In this document: positions 1 to 5,645 of the stretch, piece by piece
Numbering within the stretch: the first letter of the stretch is position 1
How the letters are laid out: every line of letters begins with the position of its first letter
From: Candidatus Stahliibacteriota bacterium
GTDB taxonomy: Bacteria > Hydrothermota > Tepidihabitantia > SM23-42
Assembly (NCBI GenBank): GCA_030613445.1
Contig: JAUWLY010000019.1
Span: 1 to 16,712 of the forward strand
Length of the DNA: 16,712 nucleotides
Direction of reading: 5' to 3'
The notes under the pieces: model-generated
Seen by the model: only the letters and a program-made list of their open reading frames with translations
What the model was told of the DNA's origin: nothing
Databases searched by the model: none
Position numbers and translations under genes: made by a program

Positions 1-1119
1 AATGAAGAGTTGCCATTGTTTAATCAAGTGGTAAACGAGCGGACTATTGGCCAAAAAGTACCGATCGTAATCATGCGCGACAACCGAGAGATCTTATTAT
101 ATATAGCACCCCAGGAGCGTGAATATCTCCGTCCCAAAACAGTTGAACTCAAACAATGGGGTATTACTGTGCGCAATATTTCCATGCTTGCTGCTAAAGA
201 AATGAAGCGCGATAATCAAGATGGAGTGCTCGTGACCTCAGTACGTCCTGGTGGTCCGTGCGGCGAAGCAAAACCTGCAATTACCTATAATGATATTATT
301 GTATCAGTCGGCAACTCGGTGGTGAAGAGCATTGAGGATTTGAAAGATCTAACAAGGGAGCTTATCAAAGACAAAGACGAAGTGGTTCCAGTATTAGTGA
401 CCTTTGAGAGAGGCAAAAGTCGGTATATAACAGTTGCCAAGATCGGTAAGAAAGGACAGATTGAACAAGGTCAAGAAATGCAAAAGGCTTGGCTGGGTAT
501 TGGTATACAAGTACTGACCCGGAATATTGCTGAGGAACTCGGTATGAAAGGTCAGCAAGGCGTACGTGCAGTCCAGGTTTTTGAAGATAGCCCGGCGCAG
601 AAAGCAGGCATAGAAGTCGGTGATATTCTCATTGCCATTGATGATAAACTGGTTGAGGCTTCAAAACAATCAGACATTGAAATTCTGCCAGCTATGATAA
701 GACGTTATGCGATTGGTTCAACTGTGAAAATTACGTTGCTCCGCAATAGTAAGCAGCTTGATTTGTCAATCAAACTTGGAACATCACCGCGGCTACCGCG
801 TGAAATGAAAAAGTATCGGGATGATAATTTTGAGTTTACGGTTCGGGATATTGCGTTCGTTGACCGCATAACTCAGATGTGGACACAAGAGCAAGCCGGT
901 GTACTGGTCGAAGTGGTCAGTAATGGCTCATGGGCGGGGCTTGCCAATTTATTGACTGGTGATTTGATAACTGAAGTCGATAATAACTATACAGAGAACG
1001 TTATTGTATTTGAAAAAACCATGGAAGATATCGCAAAGAAAACACCTAAGAATGTGGTGATGAAAGTGATGCGCGGTATTCATACGCTCTTTGTTGAAAT
1101 GGAACCGGACTGGGAATGA
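1..1119 (+). CDS. Multi-PDZ-domain protein, 5' end cut by the window
   Basis: The reading frame is open from the first base, so the true start lies upstream; the TTG at 10 is not a credible start because it falls inside a PDZ fold. The visible ~372 residues hold the tail of one PDZ domain (to about residue 40), then three more. The second runs from the KQWGITVRNIS segment to about residue 150. The third starts at WLGIGIQVLTRNIAEELGM and contains the typical DSPAQKAGIEVGDILIAIDD turn. The fourth, more diverged, contains AGLANLLTGDLITEVDNNY near the C-terminus. PDZ domains bind peptide C-termini, and in HtrA/Deg proteins they present substrates or gate a protease. The missing N-terminus may hold a protease-like domain; the next gene encodes a trypsin-like fold, which favours an envelope protein quality-control role (inference). 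No membrane segment is seen in the visible part. A mini-hairpin array begins 8 bases after the stop. Confidence 0.8.
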   Translation, partial: NEELPLFNQVVNERTIGQKVPIVIMRDNREILLYIAPQEREYLRPKTVELKQWGITVRNISMLAAKEMKRDNQDGVLVTSVRPGGPCGEAKPAITYNDIIVSVGNSVVKSIEDLKDLTRELIKDKDEVVPVLVTFERGKSRYITVAKIGKKGQIEQGQEMQKAWLGIGIQVLTRNIAEELGMKGQQGVRAVQVFEDSPAQKAGIEVGDILIAIDDKLVEASKQSDIEILPAMIRRYAIGSTVKITLLRNSKQLDLSIKLGTSPRLPREMKKYRDDNFEFTVRDIAFVDRITQMWTQEQAGVLVEVVSNGSWAGLANLLTGDLITEVDNNYTENVIVFEKTMEDIAKKTPKNVVMKVMRGIHTLFVEMEPDWE

Positions 1120-1126
1120 ACAGATG

Positions 1127-1210
1127 GCTCCTACGGAGCGGTATTGGGATACTTACGTATCGGTTTTGGTCGCTTCGCGACGGTATTGGCTGCTGCGGCA
1201 GCGGTATTGG
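1127..1210. repeat. Mini-hairpin array A (four units, GGTATTGG linker)
   Basis: Four hairpins at 20-22 base spacing: GCTCC-TAC-GGAGC (1127-1139), GATAC-TTAC-GTATC (1148-1161), GTCGC-TTC-GCGAC (1169-1181) and GCTGC-TGCG-GCAGC (1189-1202). Each is followed by an eight-base linker, GGTATTGG or GGTTTTGG (1140, 1162, 1182, 1203). Stems differ between units, yet every one is perfectly self-complementary. It begins 8 bases after the PDZ gene stop. Function unknown. Confidence 0.85.
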
Positions 1211-1234
1211 CAAGTAACAGAGTATGGGAGTGAC

Positions 1235-1297
1235 GGAGTCCCGCTGGTGTAAACACCTACGGGATAAATATCGGAGTGCCCGGTGAATCGGGCGTCT
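1235..1297. repeat. Dispersed hairpin repeat ending CTACGGGATAAATA, copy 1
   Basis: GGAGTCCCG (1235-1243) and CTACGGGATAAATA (1257-1270) form a CCCG/CGGG stem around an inner GGTGT-AA-ACACC hairpin. The same two flanks recur at 3646-3680 around a different loop. A second small hairpin follows at 1279-1293 (GCCCG-gtgaat-CGGGC). Its GTGAATCGGGCG-CTAC context resembles ATGAATCGGGCGACTAC at 10531. The rest of the spacer up to 1376 shows no gene or clear promoter; GGAG at 1377-1380 is the ribosome site of the next gene. Confidence 0.6.
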
Positions 1298-1387
1298 ACG
1301 AAGAAGGAAGAATAAAACAAATGTTCGAAGTGAATTGAACGGACTGAACGATATTAATGATTTAGACGATCGAAACGGAGAGATTAT

Positions 1388-2161
1388 ATGAAAAAAAATA
1401 CAGTAAATAGACACTGGTTGTCAGCTCTGTGTTTATTAATGGTAACAAGTCTATGGGTAGGTTCAGCGTGGGCTGATGAGACGGCAGAACTTTCGCAAAA
1501 AGTCCTGGAGAAATGGCAGGATGCTGTGATAACCGCAAGGGTCATAATAGAAATGCACGAGTCAGAACGAAAAATCGAAATTCTTGTAACGGTCATTGAT
1601 AAATCTGGGTTGGCAGTATTGTCTCTATCGAGTATTAATCCAGCCAGCATGTATGGTGCAATGGTGGATGAAACAAAGGTGAAAGATGTCACGATGATTT
1701 TGCCTGATAATGAAGAAATACCGGCCAATCTAGTATTGCGTGATCAGGACGTTGATCTTGCATTTATTAAGCCGATTGATAAAGTAGAAAAGAAACTTAC
1801 GGCAATTGATCTTGGTGATAATACAGAACCGGAAATTCTAGACCGAATTGTTTCGTTGTCGAGATTGGGCAATACTGGTGGTTTTGCTCCGGTAGTAAGT
1901 ATCAGTCGAGTCCAGGCTATTATCAAGAAACCAAGAATTATGTACATGATTGATCCAATGAAAGCTCTCTTGGGTGGTTTGGGCGTGCCAGCATTTACTC
2001 TAGATGGTAAGATTGTCGGCATAGCCTTAATGAGAACGAGTAAGGTTCAAGATGTAATGGGTGATGAATTGTCCAGAGGTATGGGTGGTTTGCCATCTCT
2101 GCCAATTATTTTGCCCGCCCAGGAGATCATCGACGTTATAGAAAGAGCAGGACTTGATTGA
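1388..2161 (+). CDS. Secreted trypsin-fold protein with lost catalytic residues (pseudoprotease)
   Basis: 257 residues. The ATG lies 7 bases after GGAG. A Sec signal peptide is clear: basic start, hydrophobic stretch, then SAWA before DE at 29/30. The fold is recognised from HtrA-like landmarks: GLAVLSLSSI (74-83) sits where active enzymes have GLVVTNNHVI, DVDLAFIKP (121-129) matches the Asp segment DLALLKV, and GGLGVPAFTLDGKIVGI (196-212) matches GNSGGPLFNxxGxVVGI. At those positions the catalytic His is replaced by Ser81 and the nucleophile Ser by Leu198; only Asp123 remains. This alignment is by eye. The protein is therefore probably not a peptidase and may bind misfolded or partner proteins in the envelope. 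It has no PDZ domain of its own, but follows a multi-PDZ gene on the same strand, so the two may work together. Hairpin array B starts 3 bases after its stop. Confidence 0.7.
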   Translation: MKKNTVNRHWLSALCLLMVTSLWVGSAWADETAELSQKVLEKWQDAVITARVIIEMHESERKIEILVTVIDKSGLAVLSLSSINPASMYGAMVDETKVKDVTMILPDNEEIPANLVLRDQDVDLAFIKPIDKVEKKLTAIDLGDNTEPEILDRIVSLSRLGNTGGFAPVVSISRVQAIIKKPRIMYMIDPMKALLGGLGVPAFTLDGKIVGIALMRTSKVQDVMGDELSRGMGGLPSLPIILPAQEIIDVIERAGLD

Positions 2162-2163
2162 TG

Positions 2164-2236
2164 GCACTCGGTGCGGTTTAGGTTGCTCCGCAACGGTCTT
2201 GGTCGCTTCGCGACGGTATTGGCTGCTGCGCAGCGG
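2164..2236. repeat. Mini-hairpin array B (four units)
   Basis: Hairpins GCAC-TCG-GTGC (2164-2174), GTTGC-TCC-GCAAC (2182-2194), GTCGC-TTC-GCGAC (2202-2214) and GCTGC-TGC-GCAGC (2222-2234), separated by GGTTTAGG, GGTCTTGG and GGTATTGG. The last two hairpins repeat units 3 and 4 of array A in the same order. The first two are different stems. The array starts 3 bases after the stop of the pseudoprotease gene. Confidence 0.85.
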
Positions 2237-2292
2237 CTTTCCGTCAAATATAAACAAAATCGAACAAAATCGTAGCAGGTACCAAAGTGTAA

Positions 2293-2356
2293 GAATAGAA
2301 GGGGGTGGTTCTTTATCCCGCCTTTCAAAGAAGGACGGGGCCACCCCCTTCTATTC
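2293..2356. terminator. 16-bp inverted repeat, possible bidirectional terminator
   Basis: GAATAGAAGGGGGTGG at 2293-2308 is exactly complementary to 2341-2356, with a 32-base loop that can itself pair (CCCG/CGGG and TTCTTT/AAAGAA). It lies between the convergent pseudoprotease and cspA genes, 9 bases beyond the cspA stop. A smaller hairpin, CAAGCG/CGCTTG, spans the cspA stop codon. There is no clean T-run on either strand, so termination is inferred from position and stem strength. Confidence 0.5.
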
Positions 2357-2365
2357 GATCAAGCG

Positions 2366-2572
2366 TTATTCCGCTTGTTCGATATTTGTGGCTTTTTCCC
2401 CTTTGGGGGATTGAGTAATCTCGAACTTAACCCGGGCTCCTTCATTTAGAGTCCGGTAACCTTCACCGCTAATGTCCTGGAAGTGTGCAAATACATCACC
2501 ACTACCATCTTCTTTTTCGATGAAGCCAAAGCCTTTTCTACTATCAAACCACTTTACTTTACCGTATGTCAT
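2366..2572 (-). CDS. Cold-shock domain protein, CspA family
   Basis: 68 residues, the normal length for a single cold-shock domain: a five-stranded OB fold that binds single-stranded RNA or DNA and melts RNA structure. It starts MTYGKVKWFDSRKGFGFIEK and carries RNP1 (KGFGFIEK, 13-20) and RNP2 (DVFAHF, 26-31; Ala replaces the more common Val). The second half (EGARVKFEITQSPKGEKATNIE) is canonical. On the minus strand AGGAG stands 6 bases before the ATG. A consensus promoter lies ~95 bases upstream, leaving a long untranslated leader as is usual for cspA-type genes regulated through mRNA structure. Monocistronic. csp paralogues cannot be told apart from sequence alone. Confidence 0.95.
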   Translation of the reverse strand: MTYGKVKWFDSRKGFGFIEKEDGSGDVFAHFQDISGEGYRTLNEGARVKFEITQSPKGEKATNIEQAE

Positions 2573-2664
2573 GTTTCTCCTTTCAAGCTTCTATCTGTTT
2601 TATGGAATGAGAATGTGGTAATCCTACAGTCCTTCAACAAATAATACTGCTTATTTAATAAAAC

Positions 2665-2692
2665 ATTATACTTAAATAATCGGATCTGTCAA
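2665..2692 (-). promoter_or_regulatory. Promoter of the cold-shock gene, full consensus
   Basis: Read on the minus strand, TTGACA (2692-2687) and TATAAT (2670-2665) are separated by 16 bases. Transcription should start near 2658, giving a leader of about 85 bases before the ATG at 2572. The leader holds the ribosome site but no obvious strong hairpin. The adjoining 2700-2829 stretch, downstream of the lipoprotein gene, shows only small repeats (CCAAA/TTTGG around 2732-2750). Confidence 0.8.
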
Positions 2693-2829
2693 GTACTACC
2701 TTTCGAACAAACAATAAAATACTGTTGGTGTCCAAATAATAATCGTTTGGGGTGTTACGCGGTTGTTACAGAAATGAAGCAGAACTCGGGCTTAATTGCA
2801 CAAACGAGTGTCTGGGGGTTGCTACATAT

Positions 2830-3447
2830 TTATTCGCGTCTCCAAGTTATCTGGAAATCTGTGGTGACTCGATCAACAAGCTCATTGACGAGTTTCCCAT
2901 AAGCTTTATCAGGATCCTCAGCATCAAAGGCAAAAGCGCTGCCTCCGAAAATGCTTACATGACCGACACTTCTTGTCGCGCTCCCAGAATTGTTCCATAT
3001 CGACGCACCGGTTACTGTTTCTATCATCTGTGCACTGAGGGTTGCATCGACCTCAGCACCAAAACCCATATAACCTAATCCCGGGGTTATCGTGATATCG
3101 GGTCTGACATCTGAGATGATAAGTTCACCCGTGAAGATCGTGGCGACTTCGTATGTTTCACCGATTTCAATGAATGCTTCCTGGTTTAATTTATTGTGAC
3201 CGATCTTTTTGAGCACCTCAGTCTCAGTACCGAGATCGATAATGCGGATCATGCCCTGATCCAGTCGGGCAAATTCCATAAACCTGCTCGTTGCCAGGGA
3301 AGCGAGTTTTCCGTTTTCTGAACATGAGAATTCTATAATACCAACAATTTCATAATCGCTGAGATCGATCCGGGGTGGAACCATGACTTTCTTGCTACAT
3401 CCTGCTATTAACAATAGAATAAGTATAAATGGATATATTTTTTTCAT
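2830..3447 (-). CDS. Small lipoprotein, possibly CsgG/LpoB-like
   Basis: 205 residues from the ATG at 3447, preferred over the upstream in-frame ATG at 3513 because it has AGGAG six bases upstream, sits just downstream of a promoter, and begins a clean signal peptide. MKKIYPFILILLLIAGC ends in the lipobox LIAGC, with Cys17 as the lipidated residue. The mature part starts DYEIVGIIEFSCSENGKLASLATSRFMEF, followed by an alternating alpha/beta pattern with LIISDV and a long glycine-rich strand region (ITPGLGYMGFGAEVDATLSAQMI). The order 'strand - small polar loop - helix - strand' and ATxFTGELI resemble CsgG-type secretion lipoproteins and LpoB-like activators, which share this fold. The match is weak and I would not name a function. 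Most likely anchored in an envelope membrane; transcribed alone. Confidence 0.6.
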   Translation of the reverse strand: MKKIYPFILILLLIAGCSKKVMVPPRIDLSDYEIVGIIEFSCSENGKLASLATSRFMEFARLDQGMIRIIDLGTETEVLKKIGHNKLNQEAFIEIGETYEVATIFTGELIISDVRPDITITPGLGYMGFGAEVDATLSAQMIETVTGASIWNNSGSATRSVGHVSIFGGSAFAFDAEDPDKAYGKLVNELVDRVTTDFQITWRRE

Positions 3448-3468
3448 CTTTTTCTCCTTTCTGCTATA

Positions 3469-3497
3469 AATATATGGAATAACTGTGACTTTGTCAA
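3469..3497 (-). promoter_or_regulatory. Promoter of the lipoprotein gene
   Basis: On the minus strand TTGACA (3497-3492), a 17-base spacer and TATATT (3474-3469). The start codon lies 21 bases beyond the -10 box with AGGAG between, so the leader is short and conventional. Confidence 0.75.
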
Positions 3498-3503
3498 GTA
3501 CTC

Positions 3504-3531
3504 TTGACTTCATACGAAGGCGTAATATAAT
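3504..3531 (+). promoter_or_regulatory. Divergent promoter leading into the truncated ORF
   Basis: TTGACT (3504-3509), 16 bases, TATAAT (3526-3531). GAGGAGG at 3537-3543 and ATG at 3548 follow at normal distances. Its -35 box is only 7 bases from the -35 of the minus-strand lipoprotein promoter, so the two are back to back and could compete. Confidence 0.7.
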
Positions 3532-3596
3532 AATTTGAGGAGGAAAAATGAGAGACTACAAATCAGATGTACTGATTATTACACCCTCACTCCAAC

Positions 3597-3627
3597 CCTC
3601 TCCCTTCAAGGGAGAGGAATTTTTTTT
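3597..3627 (+). terminator. Intrinsic terminator
   Basis: CCTCTCCCTT at 3597-3606 and AAGGGAGAGG at 3608-3617 form a near-perfect stem, followed at once by AA and eight T (3620-3627). It would end a transcript of about 90 bases from the divergent promoter at 3504. The CCCTCAC...CCTCTCCC segment resembles intergenic repeats common in many bacteria, so it may have arrived as a repeat. Confidence 0.75.
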
Positions 3628-3645
3628 GATTGCTGGACGGCGTAG

Positions 3646-3680
3646 GGAGTCCCGTTGCCCTTCGAGCTACGGGATAAATA
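3646..3680. repeat. Dispersed hairpin repeat ending CTACGGGATAAATA, copy 2
   Basis: GGAGTCCCG (3646-3654) and CTACGGGATAAATA (3667-3680) match the flanks of copy 1 at 1235-1270, but the 12-base interior is unrelated. It continues into GTAGAGCGTAAGGAGTAA-type low-complexity sequence at 3691-3726. Confidence 0.6.
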
Positions 3681-3730
3681 GGGCGAAGTGCGTAGAGCGT
3701 AAGGAGTAAAGAGTAGAGCGTAGAGAGAAA

Positions 3731-3906
3731 TGATGCTACGCATAGAAGAGATACTTCGTATGGAAATGAGTGTTTCACACTGGAATGGATTCTTTGAATG
3801 GAATGATTTAAAATGAAGGGAATTAAGACTGTTCCAGCACGTAGTGCTAACTTCCAGCGTCAGCTCCTTTCCAGCACGCAGTGCTCTCTTCCAATCCGTT
3901 AGGATT
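3731..3906. repeat. Mini-hairpin array C, nine units with a direction switch
   Basis: Left half: ATGC-TAC-GCAT (3733-3743), ATAC-TTC-GTAT (3751-3761), AGTGT-TTC-ACACT (3769-3781), ATTC-TTT-GAAT (3789-3799) and a weak ATT-TAA-AAT (3806-3814). GGAAATGA, GGAATGG and GGAATG follow the second, third and fourth. Right half: TTCC now precedes each hairpin: AGCAC-GTA-GTGCT (3836-3848), AGC-GTCA-GCT (3856-3865), AGCAC-GCA-GTGCT (3873-3885) and AATCC-GTTA-GGATT (3893-3906). Read on the other strand, the right half has the same plan as the left (hairpin, then GGAA), so the array is inverted about 3819-3835. Spacing is 17-20 bases within each half. Confidence 0.8.
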
Positions 3907-3908
3907 CA

Positions 3909-4034
3909 AAAAGGAGTAAGGAGTAAGGCGTAAAGCGAAAAGACACTGGATTCCCTGGTTAAACCAGAGAATGACTTAATAACTTAATTACTTAATAACT
4001 GTTTTTCTCAATAACTGCTTTGCCCAATAACTTT
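3909..4034. repeat. Mosaic repeat, copy 1
   Basis: Three blocks in order: GTAAGGAGTAAGGCGTAA-like sequence (3909-3943); a hairpin block ACTGGATTCCCTGG...CCAGAGAATGACT (3945-3976); and a low-complexity TAATTACTTAATAACT block ending ACTGCTTTGCCCAATAACTT (4014-4033). The same order recurs at 10361-10590, and the first two blocks at 4893-4986. The hairpin block has the ATTC...GAAT ends of a short quasi-palindrome. No ORF; nothing mobile-element-like is encoded. Confidence 0.7.
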
Positions 4035-4044
4035 CTTTTTTAGC

Positions 4045-4848
4045 TTAACGCTTAAATCGTTCCAGGGATTTGCAGTATTTTTGTGCTTGTTTATAGCCCA
4101 GATCTATTGCCTCGCGGGCTTTTTCAAAATGGCTCAAGCCAATCCCTTTAGTATTGAGATTTATTAAAATACCATCTTCCATGTTCGATAGTTCATAATC
4201 AATCAGCCTTGAAAATGCGTAGTCAATGGTTTCTACAACAATTTTCTTTATGGTATATGTTTTATTGGATGGTGTTTTTGATGTGAGTATATTTGTTTTA
4301 TAGTCAACCCGGCGCAGGACATTGACCACAATGACCTTTTTTGCACCAAGTTCCTGAGCAACACTGATAGGTATTGGGTTGATAAAACCACCATCAATAA
4401 GTACATGACCTGCATATATGTGTGGCATGAACACACCCGGGATGGATATGGCTGCCCTGATGCCTTGAACAAGATCACCTTTGTCAATGACAATCTGGCA
4501 ATTCTCTTCAATATCCGTCGCGATACAGCAGAATTTCACTGGCAATTCTTCGATTTTCTTGCCGCCTAAATAGGTATTGAGGTATTTCACGACATTTTTC
4601 CCATCAACAAATCCCTTTTTGGATAAATGGAGCTTAAACAGCCATTTTTTCTTCTTTTTATCTACTCGAACAGAAATATCTTCGATTTCCTGAACACTTA
4701 AACCAGCAGCAGCAAAACCTCCAACTAAAGCACCCATGCTAGCACCTACAATGATATCGGGTTTTATCCCCATTTCATCAAGGACTTTGAGAACTCCGAT
4801 ATGGGCATAGCCTTTTGCTGCACCACCACCGAGTACAAGAGCGAGCAT
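4045..4848 (-). CDS. Patatin-like phospholipase/esterase, RssA-type
   Basis: 267 residues. Patatin family serine hydrolases use a Ser-Asp dyad to cleave acyl esters of lipids. Visible motifs: the oxyanion-hole loop GGGAAKGYAHIGVL (7-20; the usual basic residue is Lys12), the nucleophile elbow GASMG with Ser37, and the catalytic Asp152 in IDGGF. Length and layout fit the small bacterial RssA/YchK-like group (about 260-320), with no signal peptide or C-terminal beta-barrel. A basic stretch KKKKKW (64-69) might help membrane contact. The start is the ATG at 4848, because the motif GGG begins at residue 7 as in relatives and a -10 box lies only 5 bases upstream. That leaves no room for a ribosome site, so the mRNA looks leaderless. 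Single-gene unit flanked by repeat blocks on both sides. The physiological substrate cannot be told. Confidence 0.9.
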   Translation of the reverse strand: MLALVLGGGAAKGYAHIGVLKVLDEMGIKPDIIVGASMGALVGGFAAAGLSVQEIEDISVRVDKKKKKWLFKLHLSKKGFVDGKNVVKYLNTYLGGKKIEELPVKFCCIATDIEENCQIVIDKGDLVQGIRAAISIPGVFMPHIYAGHVLIDGGFINPIPISVAQELGAKKVIVVNVLRRVDYKTNILTSKTPSNKTYTIKKIVVETIDYAFSRLIDYELSNMEDGILINLNTKGIGLSHFEKAREAIDLGYKQAQKYCKSLERFKR

Positions 4849-4853
4849 TGTTC

Positions 4854-4881
4854 ATTATAGCGGGATTTCATAAGAAATCAA
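4854..4881 (-). promoter_or_regulatory. Promoter of the patatin-like gene, leaderless
   Basis: Minus strand: TTGATT (4881-4876), 16 bases, TATAAT (4859-4854), then only five bases (GAACA) before the ATG. Transcription should begin at or within a base or two of the start codon. Confidence 0.7.
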
Positions 4882-4892
4882 CCGCGGCAATT

Positions 4893-5035
4893 GGCAGTAG
4901 GGAGTAGGGCGTAGAGCGTAAGTCGTAGGGCGAAGTGCGTGCTGTAAGAAGAGACTGGATTCCCCTGGTTAAACCAGAGAATGACTCTGAGAGATTGGAT
5001 TCTCAAGCTGAGCGGGATCCACGATTTCCCTATAT
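4893..5035. repeat. Mosaic repeat, copy 2
   Basis: GTAGGGAGTAGGGCGTAGAG-type sequence (4893-4950) leads into the hairpin block ACTGGATTCCCCTGG...CCAGAGAATGACT (4954-4986), one C longer than copy 1. A second, decayed version follows (ATTGGATTCTC around 4992). The third, AT-rich block of copy 1 is absent. The stretch ends at the HD-gene promoter. Confidence 0.65.
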
Positions 5036-5063
5036 ATTATGATCCAATATGATAAATCGGGAC

Positions 5064-5091
5064 TTGACATTTTTCTAAAAATATGCATAAT
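5064..5091 (+). promoter_or_regulatory. Promoter of the HD-glyQ-glyS-aspS operon, leaderless
   Basis: TTGACA (5064-5069), 16 bases, CATAAT (5086-5091), then 8 bases (TACTTTCT) to the ATG. No Shine-Dalgarno sequence fits in that gap, so the mRNA probably begins at or next to the start codon. Confidence 0.7.
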
Positions 5092-5099
5092 TACTTTCT

Positions 5100-5645
5100 A
5101 TGACTAGAGAGTATGGAATCCGTATACTGCACGAGAAATTGAAGAATAACAACCTTTTCAAGCATTGTCTGGCAACTGAATCCTGCTTAGCAGAACTGGC
5201 GGCGAAATTCGGTGAAGATGTCGAAAAATGGGCTTTAGCAGGTCTACTCCACGATATTGACTACGAGGAGACCAAGGCTGAACCGCTAAAACACGGCATA
5301 GTTGGAGCTGAATACCTTGAATCCCTGGGGTTTGAAGAGGATATTATCCATGCCATTAAAGTTCATGTTGGTCACCTGACGCCAGAATCAAAGCTTGATT
5401 GGGCTTTGTTTGCTACTGATCCTCTGACCGGATTGATCGTTGCATCAGCGCTCATGCATCCTGACAAGAGCTTGAAATCCCTGGATACTGAGTTTGTCTT
5501 GAGGCGATTTAAAGAAAAACGTTTTGCTGCTGGAGCAAACCGTGATCAAATTGAAACCTGTCATAATTTGGGCTTGGAACTGAGTGACTTTATTGAAGTA
5601 TGTCTCCACAGCATGCAGAAAATATCTGATGATTTAGGTCTATGA
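5100..5645 (+). CDS. HD-domain phosphohydrolase-like protein
   Basis: 181 residues. A compact HD-superfamily metal-dependent hydrolase: His22 (LFKHCLA), the His51-Asp52 doublet in GLLHDIDYE, a following His65 (LKHGIVGAEYLE) and the HVGH motif of the next helix. The C-terminal half has the signature seen in this small bacterial family: ATDPLTGLIVASALM, VLRRFKEKRFAAG and LGLELSDFIEVCL. HD proteins hydrolyse nucleotides or other phosphoesters; the substrate of this subgroup is not known to me. No signal or membrane segment, so cytoplasmic. It is the first gene of the operon, and its TGA overlaps the glyQ start (ATGA), pointing to translational coupling with tRNA charging. The ATG directly after the promoter is the only start that keeps the conserved N-terminal helix. 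Confidence 0.85.
   Translation: MTREYGIRILHEKLKNNNLFKHCLATESCLAELAAKFGEDVEKWALAGLLHDIDYEETKAEPLKHGIVGAEYLESLGFEEDIIHAIKVHVGHLTPESKLDWALFATDPLTGLIVASALMHPDKSLKSLDTEFVLRRFKEKRFAAGANRDQIETCHNLGLELSDFIEVCLHSMQKISDDLGL

Larger units (their letters stand above)
3548..3709 (+). pseudogene. N-terminal stub of a flavoprotein-like gene running into repeats
   Basis: A strong ribosome site (GAGGAGG, 4 bases before the ATG) leads into MRDYKSDVLII, then TPSLQPSPFKGEE and arginine-rich repeat translation to a stop at 3707. The first 11 residues look like the opening strand of an FAD-binding Rossmann fold, as in L-aspartate oxidase or fumarate reductase flavoproteins, which continue GSGIAGL. Here the GxGxxG loop is missing: from codon 12 the DNA is a terminator hairpin plus dispersed repeats. 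I read this as a gene whose body has been lost, with promoter and start left behind. It could instead be a true short leader ORF ahead of an attenuator. The flavoprotein identity rests on 11 residues. Confidence 0.45.

Noticed and set aside
1127..1210. Possible CRISPR array (regular spacing of short conserved linkers)
   Set aside because: The period is only ~21 bases, the conserved part is 8 bases, and each 'spacer' is a perfect hairpin. No cas gene is nearby.
2162..2182. Sigma54-like TGGCAC element after the pseudoprotease gene
   Set aside because: The -12 half (TTGC at the correct spacing) is absent, and the TGGCAC belongs to the first hairpin of array B.
2752..3078. 108-codon plus-strand ORF
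   Set aside because: It lies antisense over the lipoprotein gene, which has a promoter, ribosome site, signal peptide and lipobox. The plus-strand translation has no family features and no start signals.
3909..5035. Mosaic repeats as insertion-sequence ends
   Set aside because: No transposase ORF or target duplication is visible between or around the copies, and the patatin gene between two of them is intact with its own promoter.
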